Assembly (NCBI GenBank): GCA_002841375.1
Contig: PGZO01000033.1
Span: 1 to 39,304, forward strand
Origin: Firmicutes bacterium HGW-Firmicutes-7
Lineage (GTDB): Bacteria > Bacillota > Clostridia > Lachnospirales > Vallitaleaceae
Length of the DNA stretch: 39,304 nucleotides
Reading direction: 5' to 3'
Part shown: in pieces, positions 1-6,847 of the stretch
Numbering within the stretch: position 1 is the stretch's first letter
How the letters are laid out: each line of letters starts with the position of its first letter
Notes under the pieces: model-generated
What the model was told of the DNA's origin: nothing
Database searches by the model: none
What the model saw: only the letters and a program-made list of their open reading frames with translations
Translations under genes and position numbers: made by a program

Positions 1-98
1 TTTCCTACGAAAATAAACTTGATATGTGACGTCGAAACTTTCATGTTTCATTTTCATTCTAGTTGGTGAATATATTTCATGAAAGGTTTCCTACTGGA
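1..98 (+). repeat. 98-bp dispersed repeat, copy 1
   Basis: This stretch recurs at 31142-31239 in the same orientation with one substitution (T at 77 here, G there). It may extend past the left window edge. It contains an imperfect hairpin: GAAACTTTCATG (34-45) pairs with CATGAAAGGTTTC (78-90) with one bulged base. TTTCCTAC occurs at both ends (1-8 and 87-94). It lies between the TPP riboswitch terminator and the controlled gene off the left edge. No coding capacity is visible. A small non-autonomous mobile element is possible but unproven. Confidence 0.85.
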
Positions 99-100
99 TC

Positions 101-129
101 AAAAAAAAATGCAATCGTAGCGATTGCAT
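101..129 (-). terminator. Intrinsic terminator of the TPP riboswitch
   Basis: On the minus strand ATGCAATCG pairs perfectly with CGATTGCAT around a three-base loop and is followed by a run of nine T. It lies directly downstream of the thiamine aptamer. It is therefore most likely the expression platform that stops transcription when TPP is bound. Confidence 0.85.
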
Positions 130-139
130 CATTATGACG

Positions 140-232
140 TGAGCTTTCCTACGCCGGCATTATCCGGATCAGGTGAAAGGGTCAAAGAATGATGTTCTTT
201 ATCTCAGCCAGCTTACTGGCCCCCCTAGCAGT
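140..232 (-). promoter_or_regulatory. TPP (thiamine pyrophosphate) riboswitch
   Basis: Read on the minus strand, the sequence carries the conserved THI-box blocks in order: CTAGGGG at the 5' side, GCTGAGA, GACCCTTT, then CCTGATCCGGATAATGCC and GGCGTAGGAAA. These are the TPP aptamer core with both pyrimidine- and pyrophosphate-binding arms. A terminator follows at once, so this is probably a transcriptional OFF switch. The regulated thiamine biosynthesis or transport gene would begin left of position 1. Family identity is nearly certain; the target is unseen. Confidence 0.95.
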
Positions 233-355
233 TAAATTTGATTTAATTTTAATTAATGTTAGCACAAATATTTATTTAGCGCAAGAAGAGAATTGCACTA
301 TTCCCATTTTTTTAGCTTAAATGTATGCTATCAAATACTCTTGTGATTTTCTGTT

Positions 356-970
356 TTATTTTATGCCTCTCCCTTTTCTAATAATCATAATTCCACCACC
401 AATAATTATTAACGCACCTATTATATATATAAATGAAGGCATATTGGACTTCTCTTCAGGTGCTTCTTCACTTTCACTTGTAATAGATATATCCTCTTCT
501 CCACCATCAGAATCAATTGTTGTTGTATACATTTCTGCCTCTTCACCCGCTATTACTTTTATGTTCTCTTCTCCAAATATATCATAAAGATATTGTGCAT
601 TTTCATCGTTAAAGGGTGTAATACCTATTTGGATATAGTCTTCAAAGGGACCTGTATGTGTTACAACAAACCCTTTCTTGCTGATTTCATCTGCATTATC
701 CTCAAACAGATATTTGTCAATCTCTCTTTGCTTTTCCAATATATCCTCACTAATTTCACTTTGGTCTAGCGTTGAATAAGATATTGAAGGATCCGGTTCA
801 TCGGTTGTAGCTTCATCCAATTCCTCTGATTGCTTCTCTTCAATATTTTCCTGCTCTGTTGGCAATGTTGATGGCTTTTCTCCTACTTCATTTGCAAAAG
901 CTACACCAGATGATATTGTTATAAAATATATTCCTAGCACTAGCGTCCATTTAAATTTTGATTTAATCAT
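356..970 (-). CDS. Secreted membrane-anchored protein of unknown function
   Basis: The 204-residue product begins with a positively charged start and a hydrophobic stretch typical of a signal peptide, with likely cleavage near VAFA-NE at residues 24-27. The middle is very acidic and Glu/Ser rich. Near the C terminus is a second hydrophobic segment (IYIIGALIIIGGGIMII) followed by RKGRGIK, a stop-transfer anchor that would leave most of the protein outside the cell. A strong AGGAGG lies seven bases before the ATG. I recognise no domain. The gene points toward the TPP riboswitch, but about 125 bases separate them and a functional link is not evident. Confidence 0.75.
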   Translation of the reverse strand: MIKSKFKWTLVLGIYFITISSGVAFANEVGEKPSTLPTEQENIEEKQSEELDEATTDEPDPSISYSTLDQSEISEDILEKQREIDKYLFEDNADEISKKGFVVTHTGPFEDYIQIGITPFNDENAQYLYDIFGEENIKVIAGEEAEMYTTTIDSDGGEEDISITSESEEAPEEKSNMPSFIYIIGALIIIGGGIMIIRKGRGIK

Positions 971-1221
971 AAAAAATTCCTCCTATTATTTTTTCATCTT
1001 AACTTTAAGTATTCGTCTGGTAAAACATCTATTTATATTTATGCTTCTATCCTTGTAAATTAATATGACCACTCCTCTCTCATCTGGTTTAGTTACTTTG
1101 ACGAATCCAATTAACTTTCCGTTCCACTTTCACATAGTTAATAATTGGATATCACTAATTACACAAGTGACAAAGGATATATCACTGTATATATTTGGTA
1201 CACTTCATATTAATATACGTA
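971..1221. other. Intergenic region with an imperfect inverted repeat
   Basis: This is the upstream region of the secreted protein gene at 356-970. ATCCAATTAAC (1105-1115) is complementary to GTTAATAATTGGAT (1137-1150), with the three-base segment ATA in the right arm (1141-1143) bulged out. AGTGA and TCACT also flank 1165-1185. These could fold in the leader RNA or be an operator. I recognise no named riboswitch and no convincing small gene. Confidence 0.35.
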
Positions 1222-1253
1222 AAAAATGATATTCTTTATTGAATATCATTTTT
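1222..1253 (-). terminator. Intrinsic terminator after the DUF2249 gene
   Basis: AAAAATGATATTC and GAATATCATTTTT form a perfect 13-bp hairpin with a six-base loop. On the minus strand the descending arm ends in a T run. It lies about 20 bases past the stop codon of the DUF2249 gene. Confidence 0.8.
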
Positions 1254-1275
1254 ACCTTATTAAAAGATTCTTACT

Positions 1276-1509
1276 CTATAGTTTTGTAATTCCTACTCTC
1301 CATACATCTGGACCTTCTTCTAAATAATCCCATTGAAATTGTCCTTCTCGTTCTGCCTTAAATTGATATTCTAATGGCTTGGGATCATGATCATTTATTA
1401 TTTCCATACTCTGCCCAAGTTTCAGCATATCAAATGTTTCAAATATTCTAAGGTGTTTATCTCTAGGTTCAATTTTTCTCACATCAAGTTCTGCACTAAA
1501 TTGGCTCAT
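1276..1509 (-). CDS. DUF2249 domain protein
   Basis: The 77-residue protein is one small domain. It has the DUF2249 pattern: an early LDVRKIEPRDKHLRIFETFDML segment, then LKLGQSMEIINDHDPKPLEYQF (family hallmark G-x-x-x-x-I-x-x-x-H-D-P-x-P-L), and a final WRVGITKL strand. Proteins of this fold resemble the TusA/SirA group and often sit beside hemerythrin, nitric-oxide or iron-related genes, but no reaction is established. An AGGAGG precedes the ATG. The next gene upstream on the same strand is a ferritin-like protein, separated by its own terminator, so they are probably separate units. Confidence 0.85.
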   Translation of the reverse strand: MSQFSAELDVRKIEPRDKHLRIFETFDMLKLGQSMEIINDHDPKPLEYQFKAEREGQFQWDYLEEGPDVWRVGITKL

Positions 1510-1634
1510 TTTTTCCTCCTTTGTATTATATGCTTATCATTAATATCCTCCAAAAATTTATTTTTATTCACTATATCCTCTCGATACAATCTAATCCAGA
1601 GTATGACATGATTAATACTATTTTTTATTCACAT

Positions 1635-1696
1635 AAAAAATAGGACATCAGTTAGTAACCCCTTATATCTACAGGGTTTCTTACTTCTATCCTATT
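1635..1696 (-). terminator. Probable terminator after the ferritin-like gene
   Basis: On the minus strand AATAGGA pairs with TCCTATT, an inner AACCC/GGGTT helix is also possible, and the outer arm ends in TTTTTT. It lies 70 bases past the ferritin-like stop codon. The long interior makes it less compact than a usual terminator. Confidence 0.6.
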
Positions 1697-1763
1697 AGAC
1701 CTTCTTCGTAGCCTACACCTATTTTTAAATGTATGTACGTTGAAATTGTTTTAATTAGATTGT

Positions 1764-2276
1764 TTACATTCTGATTTTTCTAATATCATCTTTTAAGCGA
1801 TTAATATCTACAATAAAATCTTCAATGTCATGTTCATGCTCTAACTCATCTGACAAAATAGTCGTTGCCATTTGATAAGTTGTATGATCTTTGCCATAAG
1901 TAAATTCTGCAATTTGTTGATATCTTTCAATCGCGCATCTTTCGCCTCTTAAGTTTTGTTCTAAAATTGCTTCAACATAAGGATCAGTAGGTGACTCGTA
2001 AGCACATTTCGCAAATTTAGTCCAGTCTTCTGGTGTTAATACAGGTGTTCCACCCAATTGAAGAATTCTATCTACTACCAAAACTGCATGACCAAGCTCT
2101 TCTGTTGCATGTAGTAAAAGCTCAGGTTCAATTTCACTTCTCATTGGACCTTCCATTAATCTTGCTCCAATCCAATATTGGTAATATGCTAACCATTCTT
2201 CTGATAAAGCTTCGTTAAGCATTTGTATTAATTCATCAACGTTTAAATGTGAAATTTCTCTTGCTGCTCTGCCCAT
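1764..2276 (-). CDS. Ferritin-like di-iron protein (bacterioferritin/Dps-like)
   Basis: The 170-residue protein is predicted to be a four-helix bundle that oxidises or stores iron in the cytoplasm. Candidate metal ligands are visible in the expected helices: the EEWLAYYQYW helix near residue 25, ATEELGHA near residue 60, ERCAIERYQ near 115, and DELEHEHDIEDF near 148. The paired E and ExxH patterns match the ferritin-like superfamily, closest to the bacterioferritin/Dps-like group of anaerobes. AGAGGT precedes the ATG. A TATAAT (minus strand, 2326-2331) without a clear -35 may be its promoter. Its likely job is protection from oxygen and free iron; the exact subfamily is uncertain. Confidence 0.85.
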   Translation of the reverse strand: MGRAAREISHLNVDELIQMLNEALSEEWLAYYQYWIGARLMEGPMRSEIEPELLLHATEELGHAVLVVDRILQLGGTPVLTPEDWTKFAKCAYESPTDPYVEAILEQNLRGERCAIERYQQIAEFTYGKDHTTYQMATTILSDELEHEHDIEDFIVDINRLKDDIRKIRM

Positions 2277-2604
2277 TTAATACCTCTTTTCTTGGGATTA
2301 CCCCAAACTGTGTGGATAGTTTCGTATTATATCTCTTAATTTTCTAAAAGATAATTATTAAATGAAATCTACGCTCAATATTACAATCATAAATCAATTG
2401 AAATGAAATGATTGAGCATAATATTATACGCTAGCTACGATAAGCCAAAACAGAACCTTTTAGGTTAAAATAATAATTATCCATTAGTAATCATTACGTA
2501 TATCTTAAGCTTTTATGAAATAATTGTCAATAGCCTATTCATATAAATTTGTACTTTCGTCGTGATTTTTTACGGTTAGAGGACTTCCTTCGTTCGGTTA
2601 AATT
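2277..2604. repeat. Intergenic region with two short dispersed-repeat copies
   Basis: AGCTACGATAAGCCAAAAC and a TTAGGTTAAAAT tail (2432-2471) match the repeat at 13490-13534. A second fragment, GGACTTCCTTCGTT plus CGGTTAAA (2581-2604), matches the repeat at 34161-34184. A GCTCAAT/ATTGAGC inverted repeat lies near 2373-2416. I see no gene here. The elements look like decayed copies of small mobile or structural repeats. Confidence 0.55.
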
Positions 2605-2613
2605 TGCTATAAT
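2605..2613 (+). promoter_or_regulatory. Extended -10 promoter for the metallopeptidase gene
   Basis: TGCTATAAT is a perfect extended -10 (TGnTATAAT), 58 bases before the ATG at 2672. No good -35 is present, as is common for extended -10 promoters. It directly abuts a dispersed-repeat fragment. Confidence 0.55.
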
Positions 2614-2671
2614 TGAATTATAAAAGCCGTAACAAATTAATGTTAACTATAAATCCAAAAGGACCATAAAG

Positions 2672-3046
2672 ATGAAAATAAATGAATTTATTGATTACGT
2701 TGTAAATGTATCCGAAAAAGAAATACCACCTATACTTCTCAAAGATTTGAATATGGGAATTCATGTGAGCCCCAACAAGCAACAGGATGAAGAAGAAAAA
2801 GATTACTATATTATGGGTGAATATATTGAAGATGAGATGGGAAATCAAATTGTATTGTATTTTGGTTCTTTCCGATACTTTCTTGAGAATAAATCGTTGA
2901 AAACTTGGCAGAAGGAAATTATTGATACAATCAAACACGAGTTATTACACCATATTGAAGCAATGGCTGGTCAAGAAGATCTTGCATTACAAGAAGATAT
3001 AGAGGTCTTCACACGAAAAAAATCTAAGCAAAAAAAGAAACAGTAA
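2672..3046 (+). CDS. Small zincin-type metallopeptidase family protein
   Basis: The 124-residue protein carries IKHELLHHIEAMAG, with H89-E90-x-x-H93-H94 followed by E96. This HExxHH arrangement is the zinc-binding and catalytic motif of the small 'metallopeptidase family' (Zincin_1, PF06262). Those proteins are single-domain cytoplasmic proteins of about 115-130 residues, so this is full length. An AAAAGGA lies about ten bases before the ATG. The C terminus is very basic (RKKSKQKKKQ). No signal peptide is visible. The substrate is not known for the family. It stands alone between an extended -10 promoter and the riboswitch-controlled antiporter. Confidence 0.8.
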   Translation: MKINEFIDYVVNVSEKEIPPILLKDLNMGIHVSPNKQQDEEEKDYYIMGEYIEDEMGNQIVLYFGSFRYFLENKSLKTWQKEIIDTIKHELLHHIEAMAGQEDLALQEDIEVFTRKKSKQKKKQ

Positions 3047-3092
3047 GCAATTTTAAACATATACAAAAAGTATACCTTATCCTACAAAACAC

Positions 3093-3121
3093 TTGACTTT
3101 TCAATCATTATACATTAACAT
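3093..3121 (+). promoter_or_regulatory. Sigma-A promoter for the riboswitch and antiporter
   Basis: TTGACT (3093-3098) and TAACAT (3116-3121) are separated by exactly 17 bases. They lie just upstream of the yybP-ykoY aptamer, so transcription would begin near 3128 and include the whole riboswitch. Confidence 0.6.
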
Positions 3122-3134
3122 ATGCATTAACATG

Positions 3135-3233
3135 TTTGAGGGAGTAACTTGCCTTGAAAAAGGTATTTAAGTCGTCATTACGGACCTTGTCCCGGCTTAA
3201 ATGACTAAGTACTACTGTCTAGTGAGACTCAGC
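3135..3233 (+). promoter_or_regulatory. yybP-ykoY manganese riboswitch
   Basis: The conserved blocks appear in order: GAGGGAGTAAC, AAGTCGTCATTACGG, CCCGGCTTAAATGACT and GTGAGACTCAGC. These match the GGGAGUA, GUCGUCA, CCGGCUU and AGACC-type segments of the yybP-ykoY (Mn2+-sensing) family. TGAG near 3137 can pair with CTCA at 3228-3231 as the closing P1 helix. The same CTCAGC also forms the left arm of the terminator that follows. Binding of Mn2+ should therefore favour P1 and allow readthrough, making it an ON switch. The assignment rests on motif reading, not a covariance search. Confidence 0.85.
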
Positions 3234-3262
3234 GATCTATTTGATTGCTGGGTCTTTAATTT
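3225..3262 (+). terminator. Riboswitch-controlled terminator
   Basis: AGACTCAGC (3225-3233) pairs with GCTGGGTCT (3247-3255), with one G-U pair, and is followed by TTAATTTT. The left arm overlaps the 3' strand of the aptamer P1, the expected mutually exclusive arrangement. It ends 33 bases before the antiporter start. Confidence 0.8.
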
Positions 3263-3294
3263 TATACTATTATCAAATGAAAAGAAGGAGCACC

Positions 3295-4302
3295 ATGGAA
3301 ACTATATTAATTAATTTTTTAGAAAATATGCCTACCATTATGTTGGTTATTATTGCAGCTTTAAGCTTGTTCACTTTAGGAAAAGGTGCTGATTTTTTAG
3401 TAGAAGAGGCTGTAAGCCTTTCTGTACACTGGGGTGTTCCGAAAATGATTATCGGTGCAACAATTGTTTCCCTAGGTACGACGCTACCAGAAGCAACTGT
3501 TTCTGTTCTAGCAGCCTTTCAAGGAAACCCAGATTTAGCATTAGGTAATGCTATCGGATCAATCATTGCCGATACTGGCCTTATTATTGGAATTGCTGCA
3601 ATAATTGGTGTATTACCTGTAGATCCTACAACAATTAAGCGACAAGGTAGTATACAAATTGGTGTCGCATTTTTATTAGTATTTCTCGCATTGCCTTTTT
3701 TTAGTAAGGGGAACGAAGGCGTGATCTATCAATGGATGGGCTTTGTCTTATTGGCTCTTCTCGTACTTTATATTTATATATCCATCAAATGGGCAAAAAA
3801 TAGCAGCGAAATATCTCCTGATATTCACGAAGAAAAAAGCCCTATATTCATACAGATCGTGAAACTCTTTTCAGGTATCGCTGTTATAATTATATCTTCA
3901 AAAATCCTTATACCCAGTGTTGAAATTACTGCCCTTCGGATCGGCATTCCACAAGGCGTTATTGCTGCAACAATAGTAGCCTTTGGTACTAGTCTACCTG
4001 AACTAATGACAGCAATATCCTCTGTTAGAAAAGGCCATGGAGAACTTGCCATTGGCAATATCATTGGTGCAGATATTCTAAATGTTCTATTTGTAGTCGG
4101 TGCTGCAGCCTCGGTTACATCTAAAGGTTTAACGGTACCATTAGATTTCTTCTACTTGCAAATTCCTACTATGATAATCATTTTATTGGTATTTAGATTC
4201 TTTGCCAAGAGTAAAAATAATCTTATTGATAAAAAGGAAGGCATGGTTCTGTTACTGCTTTATTTAGTTTATTTGGTATTAAACTTCACGTGGCTCATAT
4301 AA
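3295..4302 (+). CDS. CaCA-family Ca2+/Na+-type cation antiporter (YrbG-like)
   Basis: The 335-residue membrane protein exports a divalent cation in exchange for Na+ or H+. It has the two inverted alpha-repeats of the calcium/cation antiporter family: GATIVSLGTTLPEATVS near residue 55 and GTSLPELMTAISSVRKGHGELAIGN near residue 240. Each holds the conserved acidic residue of the ion site. About ten hydrophobic segments are visible and the length is normal for YrbG-type members. The ATG at 3295 has AAGGAG eight bases upstream; the open frame before it belongs to the riboswitch. Control by a yybP-ykoY riboswitch suggests the physiological substrate may be Mn2+ rather than, or as well as, Ca2+. 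That is inference. Confidence 0.92.
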   Translation: METILINFLENMPTIMLVIIAALSLFTLGKGADFLVEEAVSLSVHWGVPKMIIGATIVSLGTTLPEATVSVLAAFQGNPDLALGNAIGSIIADTGLIIGIAAIIGVLPVDPTTIKRQGSIQIGVAFLLVFLALPFFSKGNEGVIYQWMGFVLLALLVLYIYISIKWAKNSSEISPDIHEEKSPIFIQIVKLFSGIAVIIISSKILIPSVEITALRIGIPQGVIAATIVAFGTSLPELMTAISSVRKGHGELAIGNIIGADILNVLFVVGAAASVTSKGLTVPLDFFYLQIPTMIIILLVFRFFAKSKNNLIDKKEGMVLLLLYLVYLVLNFTWLI

Positions 4303-4310
4303 ACCTTTGC

Positions 4311-4359
4311 GAGTATCAGTCAAAGGATACTCCCCTTCCGCATTCATTAGGTTAAAATT
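4311..4359 (+). repeat. Hairpin plus dispersed-repeat tail
   Basis: GAGTATC (4311-4317) pairs with GATACTC (4326-4332). GTCAAAGGATACTC followed by CCGCATTC also occurs at 13439-13462. The TTAGGTTAAAAT tail (4347-4358) matches copies at 2460, 21923 and 34174. It lies just after the antiporter stop codon. Confidence 0.5.
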
Positions 4360-4389
4360 TCATTTACCGTGCGTTCACAAGCAACATTT

Positions 4390-4432
4390 GCCTTGAAAGA
4401 TAGCTGTACCTTCTTTCAAGGCGATTCTTTTA
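4390..4432 (+). terminator. Intrinsic terminator after the antiporter gene
   Basis: GCCTTGAAAGA (4390-4400) pairs perfectly with TCTTTCAAGGC (4412-4422) around an 11-base loop, followed by GATTCTTTTAT. It is the likely end of the antiporter transcript. Confidence 0.8.
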
Positions 4433-4582
4433 TATTCATCACCAATACACCTTAATTTTTTAACATTTCGATACTAGGAAATGTCTAATTAATCACTTTA
4501 GGCTTTCATTTATATGTTATTTAAGGTAATCTTAATAATATTTTAATAATATTTTATCTTATTCATGGTATTATATATATTG

Positions 4583-4588
4583 TATAAT
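4583..4588 (+). promoter_or_regulatory. Possible -10 element of the efflux operon
   Basis: TATAAT lies upstream of the tandem-repeat leader and about 300 bases before the first gene. No convincing -35 is present at 17 bases. If used, the transcript would include the whole palindromic leader. Internal TTGACA sequences in the repeats (4712-4717 and 4839-4844) are alternative -35 elements. Confidence 0.35.
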
Positions 4589-4858
4589 ATTGGATTGTTA
4601 ATTATGGTTGCAGTATCCAATGTAAATTTGTTGTAATTTCCCAAAACATATAGTAGATGGTTAAAGCATCCATATGCTATATGTTCTATAGGAAAGAACA
4701 ACTAAGTACTTTTGACACTATAACCAATTATGGTTGTAGTTGTCAAAAGTAAGTTGTTCTAATTCCTATACAACATATAGTAGATGGTTAAAGCATCCAT
4801 ATGCTATATGTTCTATAGGAAAGAACAACTAAGTACTTTTGACACTATAACCAATTAT
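4589..4858 (+). repeat. Tandem palindromic repeat leader of the MacAB-like operon
   Basis: An 86-bp sequence occurs twice without change, at 4646-4731 and 4773-4858, with a period of 127 bp. The region between the copies is complementary to the repeat. ATATGTT, TATAGGAA, AGAACAACT, ACTTTTGACA and CTATAACC on the left of 4726-4731 each have partners on the right, giving a near-complete hairpin over 4679-4778. A shorter hairpin (CATATAG/CTATATG, 4647-4683) occurs in each unit, and ATTGGAT/ATCCAAT opens the region (4589-4621). The second unit has the left arm but no right arm. Rival foldings are therefore possible, which suggests a regulatory leader or clustered operators. Confidence 0.8.
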
Positions 4859-4891
4859 ATAAATTTATAAAATAAAAATGAGGGTGTGTAT

Positions 4892-6133
4892 ATGAAAAAA
4901 TTATTGAAACATAAGAAGCTTATTATCTTTTTACTTGTTCTTGTTATTGTTGCCTCTGTCATATTTGTACTTAATAAGAATAAAAAAGATCCAGTAGTCA
5001 CGGCGAATGTACTTTCACTAGAACGCAAAACATTAGAAAATATCATCTCTGTTAAGTCACCTCTTGACGGAATCGAGAAAGCTGAGGTTACGTCTCCTCT
5101 AAATTATGAAATCATAGATATAAAGGTAAAAGAGGGAGATATCGTCACAAAAGATCAGATCTTAGCCATTTTAGATAGTGACGGACTTCAAAAAGAAATA
5201 ACTTCTGCTCAAAATCAAATCGAATTAACCAAGTTAGAACAAAAAGAGAAAGTAAAAGAAATGCAAATTGAATATGATAAGGCAATCTTAAATCTTAAAG
5301 AGTTAGAATTAAGCTATGCTCAGAACCAGAAATTATACGAAAATGATATCATTACCCAAGAAGCGCTAAGAACTATAGAAAATAATATTGCAGCAGCAAA
5401 AAAATCTATTGAAAGCTATACGGTAGTGGATAGTCAAATAGTATTATCACTTTCTGAAACAAAACGTTTAAAGATCCAAGAACAAGATTTGAATCAAAAG
5501 AAAGTTGACTTAGAGAAAGTTTACATAAAAAGTCCTATTGACGGTACTGTTACAAGGGTAAATGTAACTTTAGGAAGATATGCTAATGATACAGAAAACG
5601 AAAAATCAATGTTTGTAATTGAAAACTTAAATAAGCTCCAGATGAAGGTGTCTATTAGTGAATTTGATATCGGTAAAATTAAACTTGGGCAAGAAGTAGA
5701 AATATATTCTGATATAATGGGAGAAGAATTTGTGAAGGGTACTGTCACAAGAATATCACCTTCTGCAGAACAAAAAGATAATAACAATATGGAGAGAGTG
5801 ATTCCTGTTTTAATAGATGTACTTGAAAAACCTGATAAACTCATTGCCGGAATTATTTCTACTGCTAAAATTAAAGTTGAAAAGGCCGAAAATGTATTTA
5901 GTATTCCTTCAGGCGCATTGGTTCAAGATGAAAATTCTTCCTATAAGTTATATGTGTTAAATAGTGATAATACTTTGAAGTCTATTCCTGTAGAAATCGG
6001 ATTAGAAACAGATCTTGAAACAGAAATACAAAGCGCTGAGCTTACAGAAGGAATGAATGTTGTTATTAATCCGGATAATACATTTTTTGAAGGAATGATT
6101 ATTTTTCCAAATGAAAATGGACTTAACCAGTGA
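4892..6133 (+). CDS. MacA/HlyD-type efflux adaptor subunit
   Basis: The 413-residue adaptor is anchored by one N-terminal membrane segment (about residues 9-28) and projects outside the cell. It couples a MacB-type ABC transporter to export. A biotinyl-lipoyl-like half (KVKEGDIVTKDQILAILDS, about 75-95) is followed by a long charged coiled coil (about 100-200). The second half-motif (IKSPIDGTVTRVNVTLGRY, about 212) and beta-barrel and membrane-proximal domains come next. The ATG at 4892 has GAGGG seven bases upstream and was preferred over the GTG two codons earlier. The gene opens a three-gene operon with the ATPase (15-base gap) and permease. The cargo is unknown; antimicrobial peptides or small toxic molecules are usual for the family. 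Confidence 0.9.
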   Translation: MKKLLKHKKLIIFLLVLVIVASVIFVLNKNKKDPVVTANVLSLERKTLENIISVKSPLDGIEKAEVTSPLNYEIIDIKVKEGDIVTKDQILAILDSDGLQKEITSAQNQIELTKLEQKEKVKEMQIEYDKAILNLKELELSYAQNQKLYENDIITQEALRTIENNIAAAKKSIESYTVVDSQIVLSLSETKRLKIQEQDLNQKKVDLEKVYIKSPIDGTVTRVNVTLGRYANDTENEKSMFVIENLNKLQMKVSISEFDIGKIKLGQEVEIYSDIMGEEFVKGTVTRISPSAEQKDNNNMERVIPVLIDVLEKPDKLIAGIISTAKIKVEKAENVFSIPSGALVQDENSSYKLYVLNSDNTLKSIPVEIGLETDLETEIQSAELTEGMNVVINPDNTFFEGMIIFPNENGLNQ

Positions 6134-6148
6134 AGGGAATAAAACAAA

Positions 6149-6847
6149 ATGATAAGCATGAAAAATTTAAACAAAATTTACAAATCTGGAGCTGTTGAGG
6201 TTCATGCTCTTAAAGATATTAATCTGGAAATAGAATATGGTGAGTTTATTGCAATTATGGGCCATTCTGGTTCAGGAAAATCGACTCTTATGAATATTAT
6301 TGGTTGCTTGGATAGACCTACTAGTGGTCAATATTTATTGGAAGATATAGAACTAAGTGAACAAAAACCCGATGAACTATCTCTAATCAGAAGCAAAAAA
6401 ATAGGTTTTGTATTCCAATCCTTCAATCTGATACCTCGTACAACCGTGTTTAAAAATGTTGAACTGCCGATGATTTATGCTAAAATAAAATCATCTCTAA
6501 GAAAGCAAAGGGCTTTAGAGTTGTTAGACAAAGTGGGACTAAGCGATAGAGTAACGCATCTACCTAATGAACTTTCTGGTGGACAAAAACAGCGAGTAGC
6601 TATTGCAAGAGCTTTGGCAAATAACCCGCCAATTATATTAGCTGATGAACCTACGGGAAATTTAGATTCTAAATCGTCACTAGATATTATGGAGTTATTT
6701 ATAAATCTTCACAAAGAAGGCTGTAGTATCATCTTGGTCACACATGAACCTGAAATAGCTGAATTTGCAAACAGGGTTATCGTTTTTAAAGATGGGATGA
6801 TTATTGAAGATAGGAAGAAAGAGGGTGTTTCATATGATGTGGTTTGA
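6149..6847 (+). CDS. MacB/LolD-type ABC transporter ATPase
   Basis: The 232-residue protein hydrolyses ATP to power the neighbouring permease. All motifs are present: Walker [10 protein letters not shown] near residue 38, the Q-loop in VFQSFNL, the signature [15 protein letters not shown] near 142, Walker [14 protein letters not shown] near 165 and the H-loop VTHEP near 198. Its [13 protein letters not shown] segment is typical of the MacB/LolD group. GAAGGG lies 11 bases before the chosen ATG, and a second in-frame ATG is three codons later. The C terminus overlaps the permease start by 14 bases, showing translational coupling. Confidence 0.95.
   Translation: MISMKNLNKIYKSGAVEVHALKDINLEIEYGEFIAIMGHSGSGKSTLMNIIGCLDRPTSGQYLLEDIELSEQKPDELSLIRSKKIGFVFQSFNLIPRTTVFKNVELPMIYAKIKSSLRKQRALELLDKVGLSDRVTHLPNELSGGQKQRVAIARALANNPPIILADEPTGNLDSKSSLDIMELFINLHKEGCSIILVTHEPEIAEFANRVIVFKDGMIIEDRKKEGVSYDVV

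Noticed and set aside
2618-2938. Minus-strand open frame opposite the metallopeptidase gene
   Set aside because: It is the antisense shadow of a gene with a clear HExxHH motif; it has no ribosome binding site and a composition like translated antisense.
4646-4858. Tandem 86-bp repeats as a phage or plasmid attachment site or replication origin
   Set aside because: No integrase, replication gene or DnaA-box cluster is nearby, and the repeats lie in the leader position of an operon.
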